A DNA stretch of 64,000 nt from Apostichopus japonicus. Its lineage: Eukaryota; Echinodermata; Holothuroidea; Aspidochirotida; Stichopodidae. Made by a program: the position numbers and the translations under genes. Positions 25,610 through 36,195 of this stretch are shown here, piece by piece. Below the pieces are notes generated by a model. That model had not been told where the DNA came from, searched no databases, and was given only the letters and a program-made list of their open reading frames with translations. The number at the start of each line of letters is the position of its first letter. The stretch's first letter is position 1. The DNA is taken from positions 7,744,501 to 7,808,500 of the forward strand of contig NC_092569.1 of the NCBI RefSeq assembly GCF_037975245.1, in the 5' to 3' direction.

Positions 25610-26510
25610 TATACACGCCACCCGATACTCATAGCAACTGTAGTACAGTAACTACTGTTCATGTTCCACCACCGTGCACCGTTCCACCACTGTGTTCGCA
25701 ACACGGTAAATCATCGAGTTAAATAAATTTGGAGGCTTCATGTCAATTGGGTGCGCGTACCATGCATGGAGGGTCATGTGATGTGTCCCAGGGTGGTACC
25801 AAACTGATATTTCTCTGTAGCAGTTCGAGAAAAGTGTTAGTGAATTCGTGAAAGATTTTCACGAAGACAGATCGGACATGGGATCTAACGGCGTAAGAAG
25901 GTACTGGTACTTCATGCCTACGAAATAGTACTAATATGCTAACGTTAGACATGCTGGCACAGAACAAGTACAGATACATTGGGCTTGCAGCGGGTAATGT
26001 CGATGTCTGAATTGTATTTCAAGAACGATTTTTTTTGTCGAAAAGGATTGTTGAACTGGAAGGTGTCTTAGATCATGTTAAGTGTGTTTACTAGCTAACT
26101 CTGCAGAATTTAAGAGAAAGTGTTCTCGGTAGACCTGACTTAACTGCACACACATGCAGATAGTGCCTACTGCCTAACAGTAACATAGCCTATGTTTAGT
26201 CTGGATTCGGGCAAGTTATTTACATTTAATGCAGACATCTCTACAATAACTAGCCTAACGTACATTTTCGTGTTGAAATGATTCTGGTTGAATAGGCCTA
26301 TAGTTGATTGCTTGAAGTTGAGGTACAGCTACTGTTTGGTGCTGTGGGGAAATGTTTAGTTCAGTGCAACCACGGAATTCTCCATGGAACAGAGCCTAAT
26401 TCTGCTCGAGGGGAATATAGCTATCACGTTAGGCTACAGGCACGGTTATTGCTAGGTAACGGGTGTCGTCTGCTGCTCTAAGCACGCATACACATTTACG
26501 TACCAGTTGA
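25610..26510. repeat. Dispersed repeat block, diverged paralogue at 51897-52370
   Basis: The segment from GGGTGCGCGTACCATGCATG (25750) to CATTTACGTAC (26503) is matched in order at 51897-52370: GTGGGTGTGCACGTACC, then GTCATGTGACATATCC, then TATTGCTAGGGAACAGCATG and GTCTGCTG. The first 45 bp also recur inverted at 27223-27267. The first 130 bp overlap the repeat seen at 2004-2200. It is an old interspersed element of unknown class. Confidence 0.55.
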
Positions 26511-26569
26511 TGATATCTCTTGGTCATCAACTGGTCAGCATATACTGCAAGATATCGAAAAACGAGTTT

Positions 26570-26770
26570 CTGACAAACTGGCAGGAAGGAATCTGAAAAT
26601 CAATTGCACAAAAACTGAGAAATTTTCAATCACAAGAAAAGGAAATGAAAGTTGGAAGAAGTGTAAATATGTTGGAAGCTTGCTGGGGACCGAAGAAGAC
26701 ATTAACCGAAGAATTGGTGAAACCAACGGTGCTTTCAACACACTGTCAAAACTGCAAAAACATAAGTCGG
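26570..26770 (+). pseudogene. LINE RT fragment, thumb region
   Basis: One frame reads LKINCTKTEKFSI, then WKKCKYVGSLLGTEEDINRR and IGETNGAFNTLSKLQKHKS. This is the region after the RT palm of non-LTR retrotransposons (typically LKIN..KTE, KYLGS, DI.RRI). Upstream the frame is broken. Downstream homology stops at about 26770, and the following part of the same protein is found inverted at 26790-27105. Confidence 0.7.
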
Positions 26771-26789
26771 AACAGTATGTCTCAGTGCT

Positions 26790-27105
26790 TCTCTTAAAGC
26801 AACCTTTGCTGGAGCGTCCTCCTGGAGTCTTGCTACATGACCGAAAAATCTCAATCTTCTATGTGCGACTATCGATGACCAAGGTGTTTGGTTGGTTTCG
26901 TTGTAGAGTTCATCATTTGATAGCCAATTATTATTGGTCCATCTAATGTTCAGAATATTTCGAAGTAGTCTCCTTTGAAAAGTGTCAATTTTGCGATCAA
27001 GATCCTTCGTTGTGCCCCACAGTTCGCAATTGTACAAAAAAATACTCTTTAATAAAGTCTCAAAAATCCTAAGCTTAATGTTCCGGCTTATGTTTTGCTT
27101 TTAAA
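26790..27105 (-). pseudogene. LINE RT C-terminal fragment, inverted against its neighbour
   Basis: The minus strand reads IKLRIFETLLKSIFLYNCEL and WGTTKDLDRKIDTFQRRLLR, then an RRLRFFGHVARLQEDAP block. This is the conserved segment directly following the piece at 26570-26770. The two halves now lie tail to tail, so the distal half was inverted after or during insertion. There is one apparent frame disruption near the 5' side. Confidence 0.7.
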
Positions 27106-27268
27106 AATGCTACAGGCACGGTTATTGCTAGGTAACGGGTGTCGTCTGCTGCTCTAAGCACGCATACACATTTACGTACTAGTTGGGTGAAATGATCATG
27201 CGTAATGGGGAGAGCTATATATTAGTACCACCCTGGAACACATCACATGACCCTCCATGCACGGTACG

Positions 27269-28689
27269 TATGGCAAGCCGTTTTAACATTTACCTCGCAA
27301 TTAGACTTAAGTGGAATACATTTCAGTTAAGTGGAATACATTCTACTTAAATGAAATGGAATTCCACTTAAGTGAAATGTATTCCACTTAAGTGGAATTC
27401 AATTTCACTTAAGTGGAATTCAATTTCACTTAAGTAGAAATGGACATTTCTATTTCACTTAAGTGGAATTGCATTCCACTTAAGTGGAATTGTATTTCAC
27501 TTAAGTGGAATACATTTCCACTTAAGTGGAATTGTATTCCACTTAAGCTAAATAGCCCATCTATTTCACTTAAGTGGAATACAATTCCACTTAAGTGGAA
27601 TGCATTTCCACTTAAGTGAAATACAATTCCACTTAAGTGGAATGCATTTCCACTTAAGTGGAATTATATTCCACTTAAGTGGAATACAATTTCACTTAAG
27701 TGGAATAACATCTTTTGGGCGTCAATTTCACTTAAGTGGAATTCTATTCTGCTTAAGTAAAATACAATTCCACTTAAGTGGAAATGTTGATATGTGGCTT
27801 ACATATAAATACAATTTAGGGTAATGTTCGTCGTAATGCATTCAATTGCTCATCACATATGATGATTTAGTCGATCCTTGGTAATTGTTAAAACGGCTTG
27901 CCATAGGAACAATCAGTATGATGCACAACAGAGGCGACTTACATCTTGTTTTAGTAACATAGGCAGAATTCGTAACTTTTTAGATAGTGAAACTTTTGAC
28001 GAAATAAAAGATTCCATCCAAAACCCCAAATCCACAAAAAGTAAAACGTTTTCTTGCCCTTGTCAATGCGTTTTCGGCTGTAGCTCCAACCACTTATAAT
28101 GTATTTGCCATGGCTTTATTTTGGTAATGGTATTCGTCAGGTACCAGGTCAGGTACGTACGTACACACCCTGCACGGACGTTAAGTGCTAGCTGGATCCC
28201 GATGGACAGCCGATATTCATTGTGCACATATCGACACCACGTACGTACGTACACGTATCGCGGCAAGTTGTTTATAATGGCGCGCAAAGGCATGGGCAAA
28301 GTTTGGCGGTAAATGTACTAGCCAATCACATTCCACTTAAGTGGAATAGACTAGCCAATCACATTCCACTTAAGTGAAATAGACTATCCAATCACATTTC
28401 ACTTAAGTGGAATGCATTTCCACTTAAGTGGAATACAATTCCACTTAAGTGGAATGCAATTCCACTTAAGTGAAATAGAATTTAGCTTAAGTAAAATGCA
28501 GTGACAAGTTGATGAATTCAGCGTAAGTAAAATACAATTAAGCTTAAGTGGAATGGTATTCCACTTAAGTGAAATAGAATTCCACTTAAGTTAAATAGTA
28601 TTCTGCTTAAGTGAAATTGAATTCCACTTAAGTGAAATGTATTCGACTTAAGTCGAATTGCGAGGTAAATGTTAAAACGGCTTGCCATA
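27269..28689. mobile_element. Foldback element with palindromic CTTAAG arrays
   Basis: The ends are inverted repeats of more than 40 bp with one mismatch, beginning TATGGCAAGCCGTTTTAACA. They are flanked by GGTACG on both sides (27263-27268 and 28690-28695). The related sequence at 25750-25760 contains this site once, so a 6-bp target duplication is plausible. Inside, the left arm (27305-27785) holds about 22 and the right arm (28330-28665) about 13 copies of a dyad-symmetric unit TTCCACTTAAGTGGAA with spacers of 3-20 bp. The 520-bp centre has no long open frame. A further copy of the right terminus at 27885-27905 suggests that two elements merged. The architecture resembles the foldback (TU-type) transposons known from sea urchins; that comparison is by structure only. 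Confidence 0.75.
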
Positions 28690-28732
28690 GGTACGCGCGT
28701 ATTTACTGTGTGATAGTTTCTCCAGATTCATT

Positions 28733-29040
28733 TACCTCAATGGTTCATGTTACAGTAATTACTGAAAAGCTGTTACATGAACTACCAGTCCGAACGGTGA
28801 AAATGCGCGGCGGCTGGGTAACGAAGACTACTCCCTAGCCGTACAATACGTGGTCGGCGCCATCTGATCTGTACAGATCAGTGTGCAGATCAGTGGGCGG
28901 CGCTGGTGTGGCAGTAATGAGGGTCCGGGCGTCCGTAGGACACTTATTACTAGGAAATAGTGTCTCATTTGCGTGAATAGTGTCTCAGGGACACTTTCCC
29001 TTGCTTTCTACGCCACCGTGGAAAGTGTCCGGGTTCTCTT
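28733..29040. repeat. Dispersed repeat followed by a GTGTCC/GGACAC-rich block
   Basis: 28733-28810 shares AAGCTGTTACA and a GGTGAAAAT end with 2140-2190. 28862-28890 holds the palindrome CTGATCTGTACAGATCAG. 28925-29035 repeats AATAGTGTCTCA and GGACACTT/GTGTCC motifs that recur at 49775-49950. Confidence 0.5.
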
Positions 29041-29694
29041 CAAAGAGCTTTAACGTGGTTCTGTTGAGTGACAAACATTTCTGGCCCTATCTACGTTCCC
29101 TTATTGCTTAAAAGGAGGTAATTTACTAGCGAAGACCAGGTTGACAATGTATGTATGTATGTATGTATATGTGATCTTCCCGCAAGCAGGAACTCGCGAA
29201 AGAAGCCATGGAGGCTTGTAGACTCGCAAGCTGACCGAAGCCAATCTCTCGGCACACATCCATTTAACGTGTTTCCATTTAACACATCCATTTAACATAA
29301 CAATGTTATATATCGGTCAGCATCACCCTCAAAACTCGGTTAAAGTATAACTAATACTTCGAGTGTCGACTGTTGTGGGAAGAGGCGGCAAAATGTTATT
29401 ATTATCATGGAGACTACACTCCAGAGGGACGCTGTCCGCTCTATTTCGATCGTCGACTGTCAGAAGGCTGCATAATGAATGTTAAACTTATCTTCCGAAC
29501 TAATTAGTCATGTCTGTCTGACTCTGCTGCTTATCAATCGTTACTACCATTAGGGTAGTTGTTTGGAAGGTCGGAATTTCTAAACGTTGGAGAAAGATCA
29601 ACCATGTAGGTCGAAGGTAAATGTATTTTAACCGATACGCGGCGGTGATAGTTCCCCGCCATCCGGAGCATGGAGGTCAAATCCGGGGTCAGAG

Positions 29695-29722
29695 CAGGGA
29701 GTTGTTATGGAAAAACTCCCTG
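29695..29722. mobile_element. Ultrashort hairpin insertion, 28 bp, family 3 (copy G)
   Basis: Nine-bp perfect arms (CAGGGAGTT...AACTCCCTG) surround GTTATGGAAA. An exact 7-bp duplication GTCAGAG flanks it (29688-29694 and 29723-29729). The copy at 43017-43044 is its exact reverse complement over all 28 bp, but lies beside a different duplicated heptamer. Confidence 0.85.
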
Positions 29723-30218
29723 GTCAGAGTCAATATATTTTATTCAGTACGCGGGAAATGTGGAAATCTCCCGCTCTACGTTCTAGGTGTGACATGCGTA
29801 TTTGCATTCTACTGTAAAATGTATACTGCTGTTTACTCAGTGAAGTAAGCCGAATGTGCCGTCTACGTCGTTACATGTCGCAGGCCCAAAATTTCTTAGT
29901 AGCTGCATATATGCACGCACAGTAATTGCATTAATAGTTGAGACCGTTAACTTACTTACCCCGATCTGATATTACAAGATGACTTCTCCTGACCTGGATA
30001 CCGATGACGAGTAGGCCTACATTATCATTGGAAAATATCTTTCGTCAGGACTGTACCCTGAAAAGTCTACGATAAATCTAGAAAGATCGATAAGGGGAAG
30101 ATCGAAGAGTTTTAGACTGACGGGAGATGCCGATCTAGTTTACGTCGGCCCACATGGCAACGAAGATAGGCCCTTGGCCAAAGCCCACAAAATTAAAGCT
30201 TACAAGAAGGGTTTGGCG

Positions 30219-33153
30219 GTAAGTGTATTATTTGTTTATTTGTATAAAACTTTTAGGAATTATTTCCACTGAAGAAAATGATTCCATAGATATGCATATA
30301 ACTTGAACTAAGTGCATTGGCCATTTGGGCCTTGCAGATTATAGGTATATTTTATTATTTGTAATCACCTAAGACTAAGAGTAGAACTGAAAAGTCAAAA
30401 CTTTATTAGTGGTAGAGAATATCGTAATGCATAATTATTCGGCAAGACACGAATAGTATTAGGCTACTATAGGCTAGCCTACTGTAGCCTAGGTGTAGGA
30501 CTTCGAGAGGTAACCCTATTTGCAAATAATTTGCTTTATTCAAATTCAAGCCACTCCGATTGGCAATCTCTGAAATAAAGCCTAGGCCTACTTGGTATAA
30601 TTTTTGTTACTCTGGTAGCTGCCAAAACTCCCAGATCAGCTGTCAGTTACATATCAGCTGTGTATTGTGTACCCATGCTACCATGAGTATACAAGCTTTT
30701 AATTTCAATAATGATTATGTGTTTGGAATTGCTAGGTTAAAAACAAAGAAATCTTCAGGATAGGACTTTTCAGATTTTCTGAAAGATATGTCCTGGGATT
30801 AGTCCCCTTACTAGTTAAAACACAAGGTAGCAAGGGAGAGGGGGGTCCCTGTCTTGTCCATTTGGAGGATCAATTAAATTAATGAGTGTTACTTTATTAT
30901 CTCTTTCTTTTTAGAGGTTTTCCCATATTTTTTTAATTTATTGGTGCCGGGATGTGCACAGACACTGCAGCAGGTCGAATATATGCAATAGGTAATCAGT
31001 TGGCCACCTGACCATCACTTCATTGTCAGAAGGTTAGCTGTGTTGGCTAATAATTTTTAATAAGTTTAATGGGCCTCTTTGCTGGTGATATTTTAATTAT
31101 GCAAACATGTACATGGTTATGGTATGAATATTCATTAAACATTCTTCCACAGTAATTAAGGTTGTTAATATATGCACAAAACAATGTTGCAATTAAATTA
31201 GTGCAGGTTAAACCATGGAGCTATAAACCTGGGATTATACAGTAGCTCCATGGACCAAGTTTATATCATTTATATTAAATTTGCAATGTATTATCACATG
31301 TAGACACTGCTTGGTGATATACTGTAGTATTGCTAGAATAGTGACCAGAATGGACCTAAAAAACTAATATAGGCCTAGTGTAATCTCTTTGACAAATTTG
31401 AGGGTGGGTGAATAAATTTCTATTCAGGAGGATAGCTGGTTGTGGAGAGAAACAATTGAAAAAAGAGCAAATAAAAATGCACAACAATTTGCTTTCGTTT
31501 TTATCCCACATGTTATCATGAACTTATTTGACCAAATGATAGGAGTATTTTGGTATAAGACCCTAATTTGAAAGAAAGGGATCTGAGAAGGTGGCTAAAT
31601 CAATAGAAATATCAGGTTCACTTCAATTTCTGTAAGAGTCCTTGTAGGACACGAGTGACAATTTCACCACCTAAGTATTATTTTCATCTGCATTTCAGCA
31701 GGAGGCACATGTACACCTGATTTTGATGGAATCTGCAATGGAAGTTGTGTAACATGTTTTTTTTCAAATACCTATCCTAGCTCATAGGCCTTACATGTTA
31801 ATGGAATACATATGGACCACCTTATGCGTTCAGCTTATTAATGCTAGGCCTGGGTCGAAAATACTGTTCACAAGCAGCACAGTTATCACTAAATCACTTT
31901 TTTTTTGTCATCTAAAAGCAATATTTGTTTGCATGATTGTAACTGCAAAGTCATTCACCATATCAAGTTATCAACCGATGCTTAAAGTTTGCATCCCTTT
32001 GTTGGCCAGTGCAAGAGTATAAGGAGCATGTGTGGAGATTGTCCAGAGAATGAAAGATCTAGCTCATTCATTTGTTCTTAAAGTTATAATTTACTAAGCA
32101 TATATTAAAGATGATCATGATGGTGGTACATTCAGTAGACTTAATGGCTCGCAGTACTGTCGGGAATTTTCATGTACTGCAGCCATAAACACAAATTTCG
32201 CTAAGAACACATTTTGGTATTTTTTTTTAGCTGCGTATAATTAAAGCAACAGGAAAACCTTTACATAGGACTTCATAATTATCTGATATGAATTTCAAAA
32301 TGAAAAGAAAACTGAATTGTAATATGAAGCAAGAATGACACATGAACATAACAGAGTTCAGTACTTGAATTGTTGTCATAAAGAAGTATCCGAGAAAATG
32401 TCCTAGGTACGTACATTCATATGCAGTTCATAACTAAAGTACCAACAGAGCCATATAGCCTTTTGTCCAAAATTCATCCCCAATGAACCCATATGCTTAT
32501 TTCAACATCTATTTAAGTAAAATTTGCTACTTGGTTAATAACCAAGAAGTCTTTCCTTCCATACTGTAACTCTACAGTGTGAATTTCTGTCATTAATATA
32601 AAAAATTCTGCAAATTCCATTCAAAGATTAATTTGTAACATTTCTAAATGCTTACAATATATAGATACCAAAGTATAGGTTGTACCAATGTATGCTTCCT
32701 ACATCAGTTAGGTGTAACCCTGTCATCTCACTGACAGATTCCAAGGCAATTTTCTGACTAACTATCAATCACTCATCCAGGTACTTATACATCTGTCCCC
32801 CCCCCCCACCCCACATTCAAAGGTGATGAAAATGGTTACCAGGCCTATGATAGTCCCTAGTGACAATTACCATCTAGGTTGTCAGCTAGATCACTGCATG
32901 TGACTTGCATCTCACTTCAGAGATTTCCCATTGGACTTCCATATAACAGCTGGGTTTGACAAGTCAGTAAGTAATAGGTTTGGTAATGAAGAAAAAAATT
33001 GGTAACAGAGTCTTCCAGTGTGAGTTACAATAAAAAATAAAAAAACAATTGAATGTTTAGCACTTTACAAAACTCAGATATAAATCACTTGAACATCAGT
33101 TCGTATGATTAGATTGTGTATGGTTCTGAATGCCATTTTACTTCTTTTTTTAG
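30219..33153 (+). other. Large intron of the integrase pseudogene
   Basis: It has donor GTAAGT at 30219 and acceptor TTTTTTTAG before 33154. Only AT-rich non-coding sequence and the hairpin at 31214 were seen. The missing HHCC zinc-finger region should lie here but I could not identify it. Confidence 0.5.
31214..31252. mobile_element. Ultrashort hairpin insertion, 39 bp, family 1 variant (copy C)
   Basis: Termini CATGGAGCTA...TAGCTCCATG are identical to the outer arms of the copies at 369 and 18863, with a longer, imperfect centre (TAAACCTGGGATTATACAG). The flanking heptamers GTTAAAC and GACCAAG do not match. It is either old or has undergone rearrangement. It lies in the large first intron of the integrase pseudogene. 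Confidence 0.55.
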
Positions 33154-33315
33154 ATGGGTGTGGATATGATTGGACCCCTTCCAGAGACCATCAATGGAAA
33201 TAAGTACATCATATTAACCCTATGTGACTATTTTTCAAAATGGCCAGAGGCTGTTGCTGTACAGAAACAAAACAGCAAAAACTGTTGCAAACTTTCTGTT
33301 TGAAACCATGGCCAG
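33154..33315 (+). pseudogene. Integrase exon 2: first catalytic Asp
   Basis: Follows a T-rich acceptor (TTCTTTTTTTAG). It encodes GVDMIGPLPE, then KYIILTLCDYFSKWPEA, the first half of the RNase-H-like fold. The frame shifts by one base at the A-run 33269-33272. After the shift the expected TVANFLFETMA is read, ending at the donor AG|GTAAAT. Confidence 0.85.
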
Positions 33316-33627
33316 GTAAATATCCATCTACTTTTGTTTCTACTTTACATGGAATTAGTTATGCAGACCTGCATTTGCACTGTTTTAACTGTGACCCAGA
33401 AAGCGGCCAAATGGTTACAGGAATTTATAGAAGTTGTTTCTTAAGTTAATGTCAATGAAATGTTAGTGGGATATGGTCAGTGCTTTTAACTTACTTTTGT
33501 TTTTAAATCAGTGCTGAAATGATTTCCTGATTAAACCATGTAGCCATTCTGCAGATGCCAGTAGTTCATTACATTACTCGTAATCAATACTTTAACAATA
33601 GTTATTTAAATGTTTCCATTTATTTAG

Positions 33628-33918
33628 ATTTGGGTGCATGGAAATTGTCATCTCAGACCAGAGAGGAGAATTTTTTAATGCTCTGAACAAGTCCCTGTTT
33701 GACATGATAGGGGTAGACCACAGAGAATCCTCTAGCTACCACCCACAGACCAATGGGCTTGATGAAAGATTCAACCAAACTCTGCAAAGGTCACTCATCA
33801 ATGTTGTCAATGAAAACCAACATGACTGAGATGAAATGCTGTCTTCAATTCTCATGGGGTACCATACAGCCAAACATGGTTCAATAGGTCTTTCACCTTT
33901 TGCTGTGATGTTTGGAAG
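33628..33918 (+). pseudogene. Integrase exon 3: second Asp and catalytic Glu
   Basis: Joins exon 2 in phase (AG plus A gives Arg). It contains ISDQRGEFF, SSSYHPQTNGLDERFNQTL and, after the TGA at 33827-33829, GYHTAKHGSIGLSPFAVMFG. The last of these is the standard block before the end of the integrase core. Apart from the single stop the frame is clean. Confidence 0.88.
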
Positions 33919-35499
33919 GTTTGTAATAATTTAAACCTGCCATTGCTGAATAGATATTTACATTTGCTAAGGCCATATACAGAGAAAAAGCAATCAGGGA
34001 TAAGAGAGTTTGGACAAATCTTGCATAGCTACACCAGTCCTCTGTACGATAAAATCTAATTTGACACATCCCAGGTCCTGGGAAAAAACGCTAAATAGAG
34101 GACCATCAATAACCCAATTTAAGTTATAATATCTAAACAAATAAATATTAACCCTGTATATGGTACACTCTGCAGCAAGTACAAAATATGAACATTCATT
34201 AAACTGTAAATACATGCCCATTAAATTCAAAAGATACATGCAATTAATGCCACTGACATTGGTTTTGTTTTTCATATACTATATATTTATCATAATTGAC
34301 TGGTATGCAAGTTGGACCTATAACAGCACAGAATATATATAAGGGATTTATATTTGTGCTGGTTTGAGTATGTGATGTGACTCAAATATCTGGTTCAATG
34401 GTCTTAATAGTGAAAATAAAATATATAAAAATTTATTTATTCTTCAGTCAACAAAGTGTTGTGAATAATTGAATGTTAATTTATCTACATATATCCATAG
34501 AGCCATTGCGACCAGTCGTCATGGAAGACTCCATTGTCCAACCAGAAGCTCCTACTACAGACTGCAGCGATGCACAGCGGGAGAGGGTTTTTCAACTCAT
34601 GTCACAGTCGCGGGACATAATCAAAGGTGTTGTGAAAGAAAATATTGGCAAAGCCCAAGAACGGCAAAAAAAGAATTTGGATAATAGGCACCAAAAAAGG
34701 TAATTATATAATGCTATGTTGTACATTGAAGTTGTAATTAAATGAATGGCAACATATGCATTGTATTATGATGTTTACGTATATCTGCTGGATTTTATTT
34801 TATTCAGAGCTTCGAAGTTGGTGCCAGTGTTCTGGTACGGAATGCTAGAAAGGATGCCCGAAGAGGAGGGAAGCTCGAGAACTCTTGGCTAATTGGGCCG
34901 TATGAAGTGAAGGCTGTGAATGAGAAAGTACTGTACACACTTATTAACAGTATCACAGGCATTCCTCAGAAGAAGAAATTCAATTCAATTTTACTTAAAG
35001 AATTTTGCACAAGTAAGATTTCTTTGCAGTTTTTTTTTTGGAGGGGGGGGGGGGTGGGGGGAGGAGGAGGATTGGCATGATTCCTCCAGAATTTCCTTAA
35101 AAATAATCAGCAACTTAATCAGTTCTGAGTATTTGCTGGCTTATGTGAGGGTAAAGTGCTGTAGCTGTCTTCACACAATAAATCAGTTTCGACTTAATGG
35201 CCTAACAAATTAACCATTATTGCCAACAATAATAAAGACGGGAATAAGTTAATTAGAAGAAAACTTCAGTTTCCTGACAATTGTTTTCAGAAATTAAATT
35301 TCATTTGTTTTAGTTTTGAGAAGATAATTTTATGTGATGTCAGTTTGAAACTCTGCAATTTAATGTTCAACTTCTGAAGAGCAGCTTTCCTGGCTTTGAT
35401 AATAATCGTAACCTATTCATTCATGCTGGCGTGTGTGTGCGTGTCTTTGTACCGCCCACATTGTAAAAATCGAAGCTTAGATTGATCCCATAGTTTGTG

Positions 35500-35620
35500 C
35501 AAAAGAGTACATTGTTGAGTACAAGAAGCGTATTGTATTGTTTGAGGTCAAAGGTCATTCGGGTCAAATTGTGAAACCTTGTAAACATGGTATCTTAAAG
35601 GCGATATCGCTCGTAGACTT
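35500..35620 (+). repeat. AGGTCA-rich repeat unit
   Basis: Contains AGGTCAAAGGTCA followed by a GGGTCAAATTGTGAAACCTTG run. Related units occur at 43340-43365, in tandem at 46870-47180 and in tandem at 53085-53500. AGGTCA-A-AGGTCA is a textbook DR1 nuclear-receptor half-site pair. Here it is a property of the repeat, and no regulatory role is shown. Confidence 0.55.
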
Positions 35621-35906
35621 TTTTTTGAGGGCGCTGGCATTATCGAGGTTTCAGCGAGGTTTAATGGGACCCCTATTAATCACGTGATCCGATGGCAAAT
35701 TTAGATCAGTGAATAGCACAGGCAAGCGTATGCGCAACAAGTCCGTACCCATGCACACATACTGTTATAACACAGCATTTCAGTTTACTGTACTGTTTAC
35801 CGCATAGGACTTTCGTCCTCGATAGTTTGTTGTTTGTGTGCCTTTTGAGTAAAGAATACTGTACGATTTTCGTCCAAATACATTCGATTAGAGTATTGTG
35901 ACAATC

Positions 35907-36195
35907 ATGGAGAAAGGATCAGGGCAAGGAGAATCGGGTGAAATAAAACGACCTTATCCTGGTACGAGCTTAGGCCTAGGCTAGGTTTAACTGGAGGAAG
36001 GCCTTTGTTGCATGGACCTGACAAAAACAGCAGTGCAAAGAAACAACAGCGACGAAGAGATGCCACGAAGATCTATCTTCTACGTTCCTACGTAAGCTGG
36101 CAAATGGAGAAAGAACTCTACAAACATGTCCATGATTTGACTTCTGTGAGCAACGTATATTTCGCAGGACATTTGCTTCAGGATCACACAAAAAG
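35907..36195 (+). CDS. KDZ gene, 5' exon(s)
   Basis: ATG at 35907 opens MEKGSGQGESGEIKRPYPG and meets a stop near 35975. A second frame from about 35995 reads HGPDKNSSAKKQQRRRD and ATKIYLLRSYVSWQMEKEL, ending at the donor AAAAAG|GTAATG (36195/36196). The two frames could be joined by a very short intron (GTACGA near 35961) or reflect a frameshift. The RRRDATKIYL...W...K.L pattern is a motif seen at the front of animal transposase-like proteins and fits a DNA-binding or tetramerising start. Confidence 0.65.

Larger units (their letters stand above)
26433..27185. repeat. 77-bp direct repeats flanking a LINE fragment
   Basis: 26433-26509 and 27109-27185 differ at one of 77 bases (C to T). They begin GCTACAGGCACGGTTATTGC and end in ACGTAC(C/T)AGTTG. 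Between them lie only the two oppositely oriented LINE pieces, so the pair brackets an insertion. The repeats are much longer than a normal LINE target duplication. Confidence 0.8.
29979..35012 (+). pseudogene. Multi-exon DDE integrase gene (Ginger/gypsy-type), degenerated
   Basis: Exons at about 29979-30218, 33154-33315, 33628-33918, 34501-34699 and 34808-35012 have GT..AG borders. Exon 1 has the pre-zinc-finger segment (KYLSSGLYPEKSTINLERS). Exons 2-3 have the integrase core with Asp in GVDMIGPLPE, Asp in ISDQRGEFF and Glu in NGLDERFNQ, the last two 35 residues apart (D,D35E). Exon 5 has a C-terminal SH3-like segment (SFEVGASVLVRN, WLIGPYEV). Lesions: TAG at 30012-30014, an extra A in the run at 33269-33272 shifting frame, and TGA at 33827-33829 where Trp is expected. 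The intron phases at 33918/34501 and 34699/34808 also do not agree. The HHCC zinc-finger exon was not found between 30219 and 33153. Introns argue for a Ginger-like DNA transposon or captured host gene over a fresh LTR element. I judge it non-functional. Confidence 0.85.

Noticed and set aside
26433-27185. LINE twin-priming as the cause of the inverted fragment
   Set aside because: Twin-priming leaves an inverted 5' part upstream of a sense 3' part; here the two parts are arranged tail to tail.
27305-28665. CTTAAG palindrome array as CRISPR-like
   Set aside because: Irregular short spacing, related spacers and inverted termini identify a foldback element.
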